10,375 nt of DNA from contig DATNIY010000029.1 of NCBI GenBank assembly GCA_035604195.1, forward strand, positions 1-10,375, written 5' to 3'. Both the position numbers and the translations under genes were made by a program. Of the stretch, positions 1 through 6,577 are shown one piece after another. The DNA is from DATJLY01 sp035604195 (GTDB lineage: Bacteria > Pseudomonadota > Alphaproteobacteria > ATCC43930 > CGMCC-115725). Each line of letters starts with the position of its first letter. Position 1 is the first letter of the stretch. The notes below the pieces were generated by a model. That model was not told the DNA's origin and searched no databases. It saw nothing but the letters and a program-made list of their open reading frames with translations.

Positions 1-406
1 CGCGCAAGAGGCCTGCCCGGCCGCGCAGGTAGTCCTGCATGAGGTTCGTCCAGGCGGCGATTTTCTCCTTTGGCGCGGCGGCATAGCCATAGCCCGGCAT
101 ATCGACGAGGCGAAGCCCAGGCGCTGAGGGCGTGCCGCCGAGCGCGAAGAAATTGAGGGCCTGCGTCCGTCCCGGCGCGCGAGAAGTCCGCGCCAAGCTC
201 TTGCGGCTTGTCAGCGCGTTCAGAAGAGAGGATTTGCCGACGTTGGAGCGACCGGCCAAGGCGATCTCAGCGGGAGCGGGAGGCGGCAATTGTGCAACTT
301 CCGTCACTGTCCGAACGAATGTGCATTCGGCGGCGAAGAGCCTGCGTCCCAATTCCGCGAAATCTTGCGCAGGGCTATCGCGGTCTTCCGCCGGCTGGGG
401 CGTCAA
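1..406 (-). CDS. engB: Ribosome biogenesis GTP-binding protein EngB/YihA (YsxC), C-terminus beyond the left edge
   Basis: This is a TrmE-Era-EngA-EngB-type GTPase that acts in the cytoplasm in assembly of the 50S ribosomal subunit. About 135 codons are visible. They show the G1/P-loop GRSNVGKS (about residues 52-59), the switch-I segment with PGRTQ and its G2 threonine near residue 81, and the G3 motif DMPGYGY (about 102-108). The G4 and G5 motifs lie outside the window. No ATG is in frame. The frame is open back to a TAA at about 457-459, and the only sensible start is TTG at 406-404. It gives a 51-residue N-terminal arm before the P-loop, the usual length in alphaproteobacterial EngB. The Shine-Dalgarno match is weak (AAGAAG about 9 nt upstream). 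The gene follows yidC in the same direction after 126 nt, so it is probably the last or next-to-last gene of the rpmH operon. Identity is firm; the exact start is less so. Confidence 0.93.
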   Translation of the reverse strand, partial: MTPQPAEDRDSPAQDFAELGRRLFAAECTFVRTVTEVAQLPPPAPAEIALAGRSNVGKSSLLNALTSRKSLARTSRAPGRTQALNFFALGGTPSAPGLRLVDMPGYGYAAAPKEKIAAWTNLMQDYLRGRAGLLR

Positions 407-441
407 GAGAAGTGACTTCTTTTGGCAAGAAATTTCTGCAT
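403..441 (-). CDS. Possible 12-codon leader peptide ahead of engB
   Basis: An ATG at 441 opens a 12-codon reading frame (MQKFLAKRSHFS) that ends in TGA at 405-403. That stop overlaps the proposed engB TTG start (406-404) as TTGA, a geometry often seen in translational coupling. No clear ribosome binding site precedes the ATG, and the frame is short enough to occur by chance. A 13-bp palindrome (AGAAGT-G-ACTTCT, 408-420) lies inside it. It could equally be noise, or the true engB N-terminus displaced by a frameshift. Confidence 0.2.
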   Translation of the reverse strand: MQKFLAKRSHFS

Positions 442-484
442 GGTGGTCGTCTGATCGTTAGCAGAATCGATGATGACGCACGGT

Positions 485-507
485 CCTTCTCCCGCTGCGG
501 GAGAAGG
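485..507. repeat. Perfect palindrome, REP-like, in the yidC-engB spacer
   Basis: The 11-bp arms CCTTCTCCCGC (485-495) and GCGGGAGAAGG (497-507) are exact inverted copies around a single T. As RNA this folds as a 9-bp stem with a GCTGC-type five-base loop. Very similar CTTCTCCCGC-GCGGGAGAAG palindromes are common dispersed intergenic elements in many alphaproteobacterial genomes (recalled knowledge, not searched). It lies 26 nt downstream of the yidC stop codon and 79 nt before engB. It could act as a processing or attenuation hairpin within the operon. No T-run follows it on either strand, so it is not a standard intrinsic terminator. Confidence 0.75.
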
Positions 508-532
508 AAGCTCCCTCCCAGTCAGCTAATCC

Positions 533-2356
533 TCATGTCGTCGCCTTTCGGCGAAACGTGTTGGCGAGATTGCTCCACAATTCGATCTTCACCCCGGCGC
601 GGTGCATGATCAGCGTCTGCTGGGCGACGGACAGCAGGTTGTTCCACGTCCAATAGATGACGAGACCGGAGGGGAAAGTTCCCAGCATGAAGGTGAAGAT
701 CACCGGCATCCAGGCAAACATCTGCTTCTGCACGGGGTCCGGCGGCTCCGGGTTCATCTTCATCTGGACGAACATCGAGAACCCCATGATCAGCGGCCAG
801 ATGCCGATCGCGAGGAAATGGCCGATGAGCGGCAACGAGGTGGGATCATAGGGCAGCAAGCCGAAAAGATTGAAGACGTTGGTTGGATCCGGCTGCGACA
901 GATCCTTGATCCAGCCGAAGAAGGGGGCTTGGCGCATCTCGATCGTGATGAACAGCACCTTATAGAGCGAGAAGAAGACCGGTATCTGGATCAGCATCGG
1001 CAGACAGCCGGCGACCGGGTTGATCTTCTCGCGCTTGTAGAGCTCCATCAGCTCCTGCTGCTGTTTCACCTTGTCGTCGGCGTAGCGCTCGCGGAGCGCC
1101 GTCATCTGCGGCTGCACCCCCTTCATCTTCGCCATCGAGAGATAGCTGCGGTTGGCGAGCGGGAAGAAGGCGAGCTTGATGAGCACCGTGACGATCAGGA
1201 TCGCCACGCCGAAATTGCCGGTGAACTTGTAGATGAGGTCGAGGAGCTGGAACATCGGCCGGGTGATGAAATAGAACCAGCCCCAGTCGATCAGCAGCTC
1301 GAATTTCTTGATGCCGAGATCGTTCTGGTACATATCCAGCGTCTGGACTTGCTTGGCGCCCGCGAAGACGCGAGCGGTCGTCTCAGCAGTTGCTCCCGGG
1401 GCAACGGTCATCGGTTCAGCGAGGAAATCCGCCTGATAGATCTTGTGCACGGTGCCGCGCGCCGAGAACGTGCCCTCGAACGGCACGTGTTGCTCAGGGA
1501 TGACGACCGCGGCCCAATATTTATCGGTAAAGCCCAGCCAGCCGCCGGTCCCATCGAGGCTCTTGGTGGCCCTCGGCTCCTTTTCGATGGAATCATAGGT
1601 CGGCTCCTGCACACCCGAATCGCCGATGACGCCGACCATGCCTTCATGAAGAATGGAATAGCCGGACGTTTTCGGCTTGCCGTGACGGGAGACGAGCGCA
1701 TAGGGGTAAAGCGTCACCGGCGAGCCCGACTTGTTCTCGACGCTGTCGGTGATCGTGAACATGTAATGGTCATCCACCGCAATGCGGCGATGGAAGACGA
1801 GTCCCTGGCCGTTGTCATAGGTGAGCGTGACAGGCGTCTGCGACGTCAGCTTGTCGCGATCGGCGCTCCAAACCGTTTCTGGTGTCGGCAGGGCGAGTGA
1901 TTGGCCGGGCTTACTGACGAAGCCAAGTTCGGCGTAATAGGGCGCCGGCGATCCCGAGGGCGAAAGCAGCACGATGTTGGGGCTATGCGGGTCGGGCGTC
2001 TCGCGATAGGCCTTGAGCGACACGTCGTCGATCCGCGCCCCCTTAAGGTCGATCGAGCCGAACAGGTCGCGGCTGTCGAGCGTCACGCGGGGGCTCGCCG
2101 CAATTGCCGCGGCGCGAGTCATGATCGCTCCCGGGCTCTCCCCGGTCACGCCGCCTTGCAGCGGCGCGTTGGGGCTGGGCGGTGGCAGCGCAGCCGGTGA
2201 GCCGGGCTGCGGCGCCTCCGTGCTCGGCTGCTGCATTTGCGCCTGGGTCTGGCGTTCCTTTTGGAGCTGCGGCGCGGCGTAAAAATAATTCCAGCCGATG
2301 ATGACCAGGATCGAGAGCGCGATCGCGAGGTAGAGATTCCTATTGTCTTCCGACAT
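533..2356 (-). CDS. yidC: Membrane protein insertase YidC (Oxa1 family)
   Basis: YidC inserts and folds inner-membrane proteins, alone or with SecYEG. The 607-residue product has the long Gram-negative architecture. An N-terminal membrane segment (about residues 8-27) is followed by a Pro/Gln-rich linker (about 33-70), the large periplasmic beta-sandwich domain (about 85-340), and the conserved five-helix Oxa1 core (about 355-585). The core contains the cytoplasmic coiled-coil hairpin (SMAKMKGVQPQM and the helix after it, about 407-445), the INPVAGCLPMLIQIPVFFSLY block (about 445-465), and the GLVIYWTWNNLLS segment near 564-576. The conserved positive charge of the hydrophilic groove, Arg in E. 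coli, appears to be Lys394 here. The start at 2356 is only 10 nt after the rnpA stop codon, consistent with cotranscription and coupling. No yidD lies between rnpA and yidC. The Shine-Dalgarno is weak. Confidence 0.98.
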   Translation of the reverse strand: MSEDNRNLYLAIALSILVIIGWNYFYAAPQLQKERQTQAQMQQPSTEAPQPGSPAALPPPSPNAPLQGGVTGESPGAIMTRAAAIAASPRVTLDSRDLFGSIDLKGARIDDVSLKAYRETPDPHSPNIVLLSPSGSPAPYYAELGFVSKPGQSLALPTPETVWSADRDKLTSQTPVTLTYDNGQGLVFHRRIAVDDHYMFTITDSVENKSGSPVTLYPYALVSRHGKPKTSGYSILHEGMVGVIGDSGVQEPTYDSIEKEPRATKSLDGTGGWLGFTDKYWAAVVIPEQHVPFEGTFSARGTVHKIYQADFLAEPMTVAPGATAETTARVFAGAKQVQTLDMYQNDLGIKKFELLIDWGWFYFITRPMFQLLDLIYKFTGNFGVAILIVTVLIKLAFFPLANRSYLSMAKMKGVQPQMTALRERYADDKVKQQQELMELYKREKINPVAGCLPMLIQIPVFFSLYKVLFITIEMRQAPFFGWIKDLSQPDPTNVFNLFGLLPYDPTSLPLIGHFLAIGIWPLIMGFSMFVQMKMNPEPPDPVQKQMFAWMPVIFTFMLGTFPSGLVIYWTWNNLLSVAQQTLIMHRAGVKIELWSNLANTFRRKATT

Positions 2357-2366
2357 GGCGGCGAAC

Positions 2367-2816
2367 CTAGTCTTTCATCTTTTTGGCTGTCGCGGCGGCG
2401 AGCGGCCGCGGTTTTGCCGAACGCCTGGCCTCGGACGGGCGCGCCGGCGCATGAATTTCAGCGAAGGCGCGGGCGAGTTCTTCTTGCAATGCCGGAAAAG
2501 CTTGGTCGAGGGCCGCCTCCCGCGCAAGGATCACATAGTCATAGCCCGCCCGCGCCGAAAGATCCGGCGTGAGCCGCAAAGCCTCCTTCAGGCGGCGGCG
2601 GATGCGGTTGCGAACGACCGCGCTGCCGAGCTTCTTCGTCACGGTAAAGCCGAAGCGCGGCGCGGCATCGGCCGCATGGCTCGAGCGGCAGACGGCATGA
2701 ATGCTGAAGCTCTTGGCGTGAATACGCCTTCCCTTGGCGGCGTTGAGGAATTCGGCGCGTTTCTTCAGCCGCCCCAATCCTCGCGGCGGCGCCCGTTCCA
2801 TGCTGCCGTCGGTCAT
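2367..2816 (-). CDS. rnpA: Ribonuclease P protein component
   Basis: RnpA is the small basic protein that, with the RNase P RNA, removes 5' leaders from tRNA precursors. The 149-residue product starts with a short extension and then LKKRAEFL (about residues 17-24). Next is the beta-sheet region with RFGFTVTKKLGSAVVRN (about 54-70) and the signature RNR motif RNRIRRRLKEALR (about 69-81), the conserved RNA-binding helix. A basic alanine-rich tail (about 122-149) is longer than in E. coli RnpA (119 residues). The ATG at 2816 is preceded by two GGAG-type sequences. The gene lies 40 nt after rpmH and 10 nt before yidC, the classic rpmH-rnpA-yidC arrangement. Two other in-frame Met codons lie just downstream, so the start could shift slightly. 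Confidence 0.97.
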   Translation of the reverse strand: MTDGSMERAPPRGLGRLKKRAEFLNAAKGRRIHAKSFSIHAVCRSSHAADAAPRFGFTVTKKLGSAVVRNRIRRRLKEALRLTPDLSARAGYDYVILAREAALDQAFPALQEELARAFAEIHAPARPSEARRSAKPRPLAAATAKKMKD

Positions 2817-2856
2817 GCTCCGCTCCGTAGCCAGGCGCTGGTTGCGGCTGGGGGCC

Positions 2857-2991
2857 TCAAGCCGACAGACGCTTGCGGCCGCGCGCGCGCCGGGCGGCGA
2901 TCACCTTGCGGCCGCCGGGGGTGGCCATGCGGGCGCGAAAGCCGTGCCGACGCTTGCGCACCAGCTTGCTCGGTTGATAGGTCCGCTTCAC
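2857..2991 (-). CDS. rpmH: 50S ribosomal protein L34
   Basis: This is a 44-codon gene too short for simple ORF lists. The product begins MKRTYQPSKLVRKRRHGF and continues with RMATPGGRKVI and a terminal RRARGRKRLSA, which is bacterial L34 at its usual length and with its usual extreme Lys/Arg content. The start is GTG at 2991-2989, preceded at good spacing by CGGAG (2999-3003). The stop is TGA at 2859-2857. It is the first gene of the rpmH-rnpA-yidC-engB unit and lies about 120 nt behind a strong promoter (3117-3146). A longer overlapping ATG-started reading frame in another phase (2998-2813) is not the gene. Confidence 0.97.
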   Translation of the reverse strand: MKRTYQPSKLVRKRRHGFRARMATPGGRKVIAARRARGRKRLSA

Positions 2992-3035
2992 GTTTCAACT
3001 CCGTCGCGAATAATCACATAGTGGCCGCAGCGTGC

Positions 3036-3064
3036 GCCCCGGCGCAAAATCTGCGATCCGGGGC
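3036..3064 (-). promoter_or_regulatory. Strong hairpin in the rpmH mRNA leader
   Basis: The inverted arms GCCCCGG (3036-3042) and CCGGGGC (3058-3064) enclose a second stem, CGCA (3043-3046) and TGCG (3052-3055). The terminal loop is five bases and there is a two-base bulge (3056-3057). It lies between the rpmH promoter and the GTG start, so it would be in the 5' untranslated RNA. No U-run follows it in the direction of transcription, so a simple intrinsic terminator is unlikely. An autoregulatory, stabilising or processing role is conceivable but not shown. Confidence 0.55.
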
Positions 3065-3116
3065 TTGCCGGTCAGGACGCCACGAGAAGGGGAGACGCAG
3101 CCCTAAAGCCGCGCGC

Positions 3117-3146
3117 CTTATAGGAGCAGGAGCGGGAAAAAGTCAA
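3117..3146 (-). promoter_or_regulatory. Sigma-70-type promoter of the rpmH-rnpA-yidC-engB operon
   Basis: Read on the minus strand, a -35 hexamer TTGACT (3146-3141) and a -10 hexamer TATAAG (3122-3117) are separated by 18 bp. Each hexamer matches five of six consensus positions. The predicted start of transcription is near 3110, giving a leader of about 118 nt. The -35 element begins only 10 bp beyond the nadC stop codon. Strong, well-matched promoters are expected in front of L34 genes. No intrinsic terminator is visible between nadC and this promoter. Confidence 0.8.
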
Positions 3147-3156
3147 TTTGAGCAGC

Positions 3157-4002
3157 TCAGCCGCGGAAATCCAGCCCGATGTCAAGCGCCGCTGCGCTGT
3201 GGGTGAGCCAGCCGATCGAGATCAGATCGACGCCGGCCGCGGCGATCGCCGTGACGTTTTCGAGCGTAATCCCGCCCGAGGCCTCGATGATGGCCCTTCC
3301 GCCGACCATTTCGACCGCTTCGCGCAGCATATCGGGTCGCATATTGTCGAGAAGCACCGCATCGACGCGGGCCGCCAGCGCCTCGGCAAGTTGCGCGAGC
3401 GAATCCACCTCGACCTCGATCTTGACCATATGCCCGACGTTCTTGCGGGCCCGCCGCAGCGCCTCGGCGACGCCTCCGGCGATGGCAACATGATTGTCCT
3501 TGATGAGCACGGCGTCGTCGAGGCCGAAGCGATGATTGCCGCCGCCGCCGACGCGCACTGCGTATTTTTCGATCGCGCGCAGGCCGGGCGTCGTTTTGCG
3601 GGTGCAGACGATGCGCGCCTTGTAGCCCGCGACCGCCGCGACAGCCGTAGCGGTGGCGGTGGCGACACCGCTCAAATGGCAGAGAAAGTTCAGCGCCGTG
3701 CGCTCGGCCGTCAGGATTCCGCGCGCCGGCCCGTGGACCGTGGCGATCGTCTCTCCCGGCGTCAGCTTTGCGCCGTCGTGTTTCTCGACACGCGTCTCGA
3801 TTGCGGGATCGATCAGTTCGAAGCTGAGTTTGGCGAGGTCGAGGCCGGCGACGACGCCTCCCTTTCGGGCGACAAGCGCGGCTTCCGCGCGCGCCTCGCG
3901 CGGCACGATCGCGTCGCTCGTCACATCGCCCGCCTGGCCGAGGTCTTCGAGGAGAGCGGCGCGGACGAGCGGTTCAATCATGATCCGCGGCAGGGCGGTC
4001 AT
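3157..4002 (-). CDS. nadC: Nicotinate-nucleotide pyrophosphorylase (quinolinate phosphoribosyltransferase)
   Basis: NadC converts quinolinate and PRPP to nicotinate mononucleotide, CO2 and pyrophosphate, the step after NadB and NadA in de novo NAD synthesis. The 281-residue product has the family's usual length and two-domain layout. The N-terminal domain includes LEDLGQAGDVTSD (about residues 18-30). The barrel contains LNFLCHLSGVAT (about 104-115), TRKTTPGLR (134-142), VGGGGNHR (151-158, with His157 and Arg158), LIKDNH (166-171, with Lys168), EVEVDS (about 196-201) and LLDN (217-220). It ends with GITLENV and ISIGWLTHSA, the phosphate-binding segments. The start at 4002 has AGGAT at 5-nt spacing and lies 13 nt after the nadB stop codon, so nadA, nadB and nadC form one transcription unit. 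Confidence 0.98.
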   Translation of the reverse strand: MTALPRIMIEPLVRAALLEDLGQAGDVTSDAIVPREARAEAALVARKGGVVAGLDLAKLSFELIDPAIETRVEKHDGAKLTPGETIATVHGPARGILTAERTALNFLCHLSGVATATATAVAAVAGYKARIVCTRKTTPGLRAIEKYAVRVGGGGNHRFGLDDAVLIKDNHVAIAGGVAEALRRARKNVGHMVKIEVEVDSLAQLAEALAARVDAVLLDNMRPDMLREAVEMVGGRAIIEASGGITLENVTAIAAAGVDLISIGWLTHSAAALDIGLDFRG

Positions 4003-4015
4003 CGCGATCCTATGG

Positions 4016-5542
4016 TCACGCGACGGCTTCGGGTGCGAGATCGCGGGCGGTCTCGAAAGCCTCGGCGAGATCGATCTCGCGCTGCCAGCCCGAAGTCGCG
4101 TCGCGCTGCGGGAAGTCTTCGCGATAATGTGCGCCGCGGCTCTCTTCGCGGCGCAAAGCGGCGATGACGATCATCAAGCCGACAAGCGCCGCATCGCTCG
4201 CCACGCCATTCCCCGCCGCGATCGGGTAAAGCTCGGCCGCGGCGCGCCAGAGCTTTTCGCCGTCGCGCAAGACGCCCGCGGCGCGCGAGAGGATCGAGCG
4301 GACCGGACCCGCCTCGCTGCGCGGCGCGACCGGCTCAATGCGCCCGACGGGCCGCCGCACCGCCGGCATGGCCCTGATGCCTGCGGCGGTAAAGCCGGCG
4401 CAGACCACCGCCTCCAGCAGCGAATTGCTGGCGAGGCGATTGGCCCCATGCAGGCCGGTGCAGGCGGCCTCCCCGCAGGCCCAGAGTCCCTCGACGGACG
4501 TGTGGCCTTCGATATCCACCTTGATGCCGCCCATGTGATAATGCGCGGCCGGACGCACTGGGATCGGTTCTCGGACGGGATCGATGCCTGCCGCGCGGCA
4601 GAGCGCCGTGATCGCCGGGAAACGGCCGGCGAAATCGAGATCGCGCGCCCGGCGGGCATCGAGAAAGATGCGATGCCCTTCTGCCATGTGGCGCCAGACG
4701 GCGCGCGCCACGACGTCGCGCGGCGCGAGTTCGGCGCGCGGCGTATCGGCCATGAACCGCGTGCCCTTCTCGTCGACCAGGATGGCGCCTTCGCCGCGCA
4801 CCGCCTCGCTGATCAGGCTCAAAGGAGACCCAGGCGCATCGAGCGCGGTCGGATGGAACTGAATGAATTCGAGATCGGCGAGTCGAGCGCCGGCGCGCGC
4901 CGCCAGCGCAAGGCCCTGGCCGAACGAGCCGCTGGGATTTGTCCCGTGCGGGAAGAGACCGCCAATTCCGCCGGTGGCGATGACGATGCGGCTCGTCCGC
5001 AGGAGGATGGATGGACCATGGGCGAGGAGCCCCGCCACGGCGCCGTCTTCGAGGGCGAGGCGCCGCGCGGCCAGGCCCTCGATCACGCTGATCGAGGGGC
5101 AAGCCCGCACCGCACGCGTCAGGGCGCGGACGATCTCGCGCCCCGTCGCATCGCCGCCGGCATGGACGATCCGTTTGCGTCGATGCGCGGCCTCGAGCCC
5201 GAGCAGCAGTGTGCCATCGGGGCTTCGGTCGAATTGAACCCCGAAACGCTCGAGATCTTCGATCGCGGCCGGCGCCGCGCGGATGATGCGCTGGACGACC
5301 GGCGCGACGCAGAGCCCGTCGCCGGCGGCAAGCGTATCGGCGATATGCAGCGCGGCATCATCGTCCGGCCCGAGGCTCGCGGCGATCCCGCCCTGTGCCA
5401 GGATGCTCGACGTCTCCAGGCCGAGCGGTGCCTTGCTCAGCAAGACGCAAGGTTCCGGCGCCAGATGGAGCGCCGTCATCAGCCCGGCCACGCCGCCGCC
5501 GATGATGAGCGCACGCCCGTCGAGATCGTGAATGTCCATCAT
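4016..5542 (-). CDS. nadB: L-aspartate oxidase
   Basis: NadB is an FAD enzyme that oxidises L-aspartate to iminoaspartate, which NadA then condenses with dihydroxyacetone phosphate. Over 508 residues it shows the FAD-binding beta-alpha-beta motif IIGGGVAGL (13-21), ILAQGGIAAS (47-56), FIQFHPTAL (226-234), LAPRDVVARAV (272-282), RPAAHYHMGGI (330-340) and HGANRLASNSLLE (365-377). Near the C-terminus is EESRGAHYREDFP (466-478). His230, Arg275, His334 and Arg369 lie where the succinate-dehydrogenase/NadB family keeps its active-site residues. It is somewhat shorter than E. coli NadB (540 residues), mainly at the C-terminus. The start codon overlaps the nadA stop by 4 nt (ATGA), showing translational coupling. 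A second ATG follows immediately, so the start could be one codon later. Confidence 0.98.
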   Translation of the reverse strand: MMDIHDLDGRALIIGGGVAGLMTALHLAPEPCVLLSKAPLGLETSSILAQGGIAASLGPDDDAALHIADTLAAGDGLCVAPVVQRIIRAAPAAIEDLERFGVQFDRSPDGTLLLGLEAAHRRKRIVHAGGDATGREIVRALTRAVRACPSISVIEGLAARRLALEDGAVAGLLAHGPSILLRTSRIVIATGGIGGLFPHGTNPSGSFGQGLALAARAGARLADLEFIQFHPTALDAPGSPLSLISEAVRGEGAILVDEKGTRFMADTPRAELAPRDVVARAVWRHMAEGHRIFLDARRARDLDFAGRFPAITALCRAAGIDPVREPIPVRPAAHYHMGGIKVDIEGHTSVEGLWACGEAACTGLHGANRLASNSLLEAVVCAGFTAAGIRAMPAVRRPVGRIEPVAPRSEAGPVRSILSRAAGVLRDGEKLWRAAAELYPIAAGNGVASDAALVGLMIVIAALRREESRGAHYREDFPQRDATSGWQREIDLAEAFETARDLAPEAVA

Positions 5543-6519
5543 CGCACCGCCAGCATGCGTTCCACCGCCCGACGCGCCCGCGCCGCGGTTAAGGCATCGA
5601 TCTCGACCTCATGCCGCATCGTCTCGAGCGCCCGACGGATCTTCGGGAGCGTGACGCGCTTCATATGCGGACAGAGATTGCAGGGGCGGATGAATTCGAG
5701 CTCCGGATATTGGATGGCGATATTGTCGCTCATCGAACATTCGGTGAGCAGCGCCAGGCGCTCCGGCCGGTTCCTGCCGACGTAAGAGGAGATTGCCGCG
5801 GTCGAACCGGAGAAATCTGAGGCTTTCACCACCTCCGGCGGGCATTCCGGATGCGCGAGAATGACGACGCCGGGATAATCCTCGCGCAGCTCTGCGACTT
5901 CTTCCACGCCGAACCGCTCATGCACTTCGCAATGCCCGGCCCAGGTGATGATCTCGACGCCGGTCTCGGCGGCGATGTTCTTCGCCAGATATTCGTCGGG
6001 GATCATGATCACGCGCGGCACGCCCAGGGATTCGATGACCGCGCGGGCATTGCCCGAGGTGCAGCAAATGTCGGATTCCGCCTTCACAGCGGCCGAGGTG
6101 TTCACATAGGTGACGATCGGCACGCCGGGGTGACGGCGGCGCAGCTCGCGCACGTCCTCTGGCGTAATGGACTCGGCGAGCGAGCAGCCGGCGGCCGGAT
6201 CGGGGATCAGGACCGTCTTGCGCGGGTTCAGGAGTTTTGCCGTCTCCGCCATGAAATGGACGCCGGCGAGTACGATGACATCGGCGTCGACTTGCGTCGC
6301 CTCACGCGCCAGCGCGAGGCTGTCGCCGACGATGTCCGCGATGCAATGGAAGATCTCAGGCGTCTGGTAATTATGCGCCAGGATCACCGCGTTGCGGCGC
6401 TTCTTCAGCGCCTGAATGGCCTCGATATCGACGGCGAACACCGGCCATTCGATGGCCGGAATCTGGTGCCGTACCTTGGCGTAGAGATCCTCCCGAGGCG
6501 CGAGCGCGGTGGTGGCCAT
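5539..6519 (-). CDS. nadA: Quinolinate synthase NadA ([4Fe-4S] enzyme)
   Basis: NadA condenses iminoaspartate with dihydroxyacetone phosphate to make quinolinate, using a [4Fe-4S] cluster as Lewis acid. The 326-residue protein shows the pseudo-threefold family pattern: ILAHNYQ (46-52), PDPAAGCSLAE (107-117), YVNTSAAVKAESDICCTSGNA (138-158), WAGHCEVH (193-200), LAHPECP (221-227) and CNLCPHMK (280-287). Cys112, Cys197 and Cys283 are the probable three cluster ligands by family alignment from memory. The ATG at 6519 has GGAG (6531-6528) at 8-nt spacing. That site overlaps the outermost half-site of the predicted NAD operator, so a bound repressor or altered start site could directly affect initiation. 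It is first in the nadABC unit. Confidence 0.98.
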   Translation of the reverse strand: MATTALAPREDLYAKVRHQIPAIEWPVFAVDIEAIQALKKRRNAVILAHNYQTPEIFHCIADIVGDSLALAREATQVDADVIVLAGVHFMAETAKLLNPRKTVLIPDPAAGCSLAESITPEDVRELRRRHPGVPIVTYVNTSAAVKAESDICCTSGNARAVIESLGVPRVIMIPDEYLAKNIAAETGVEIITWAGHCEVHERFGVEEVAELREDYPGVVILAHPECPPEVVKASDFSGSTAAISSYVGRNRPERLALLTECSMSDNIAIQYPELEFIRPCNLCPHMKRVTLPKIRRALETMRHEVEIDALTAARARRAVERMLAVR

Positions 6520-6523
6520 GGAA

Positions 6524-6570
6524 TATACTCCGCCTGAGCATTACTTCATAATATGCTGGGGTTGAGTATA
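6524..6570. promoter_or_regulatory. Symmetric four-half-site operator, probable NadQ-binding region of nadABC
   Basis: The spacer between nadQ and nadA holds perfect 7-bp outer arms TATACTC (6524-6530) and GAGTATA (6564-6570). Nested inside are GAGCAT (6536-6541) and ATGCTG (6553-6558), a 5-of-6 inverted pair. All four hexamers fit GAGYAT or its complement with one mismatch. They form two 17-bp units (6525-6541 and 6553-6569), each with a 5-bp centre, placed symmetrically about 6547. On the minus strand a consensus TTGACA (6581-6576) overlaps the nadQ stop codon. AT-rich -10-like hexamers lie inside the operator, but none pairs with it at standard 16-18 bp spacing, so the start of transcription is unresolved. 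Assignment to NadQ is inferred from position. Confidence 0.65.
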
Positions 6571-6577
6571 AGTTTTG

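Noticed and set aside
602..1900. Long plus-strand open frame (432 codons) opposite yidC
   Set aside because: It is rich in Arg/His/Glu/Asp with no recognisable domain and lies exactly antisense to yidC, whose protein is unmistakable. Long antisense frames are usual in GC-rich DNA.
2813..2998. ATG-started 61-codon frame covering rpmH in another phase
   Set aside because: The GTG-started frame encodes a complete and typical L34. The longer frame has no recognisable product.
3009..3018. Possible DnaA box near rpmH (oriC is next to rpmH in some bacteria)
   Set aside because: ATAATCACA matches only about six of nine positions of TTATCCACA, and no cluster of boxes or AT-rich unwinding region is present.
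4335..5102. Minus-strand frame of 255 codons inside nadB
   Set aside because: It is an Arg/Gly/Pro-rich out-of-phase shadow of nadB.
3653..5785. Plus-strand open frame of 710 codons across nadC, nadB and nadA
   Set aside because: It is antisense to three firmly identified enzymes, low in complexity and without motifs. It is a GC-rich shadow frame.
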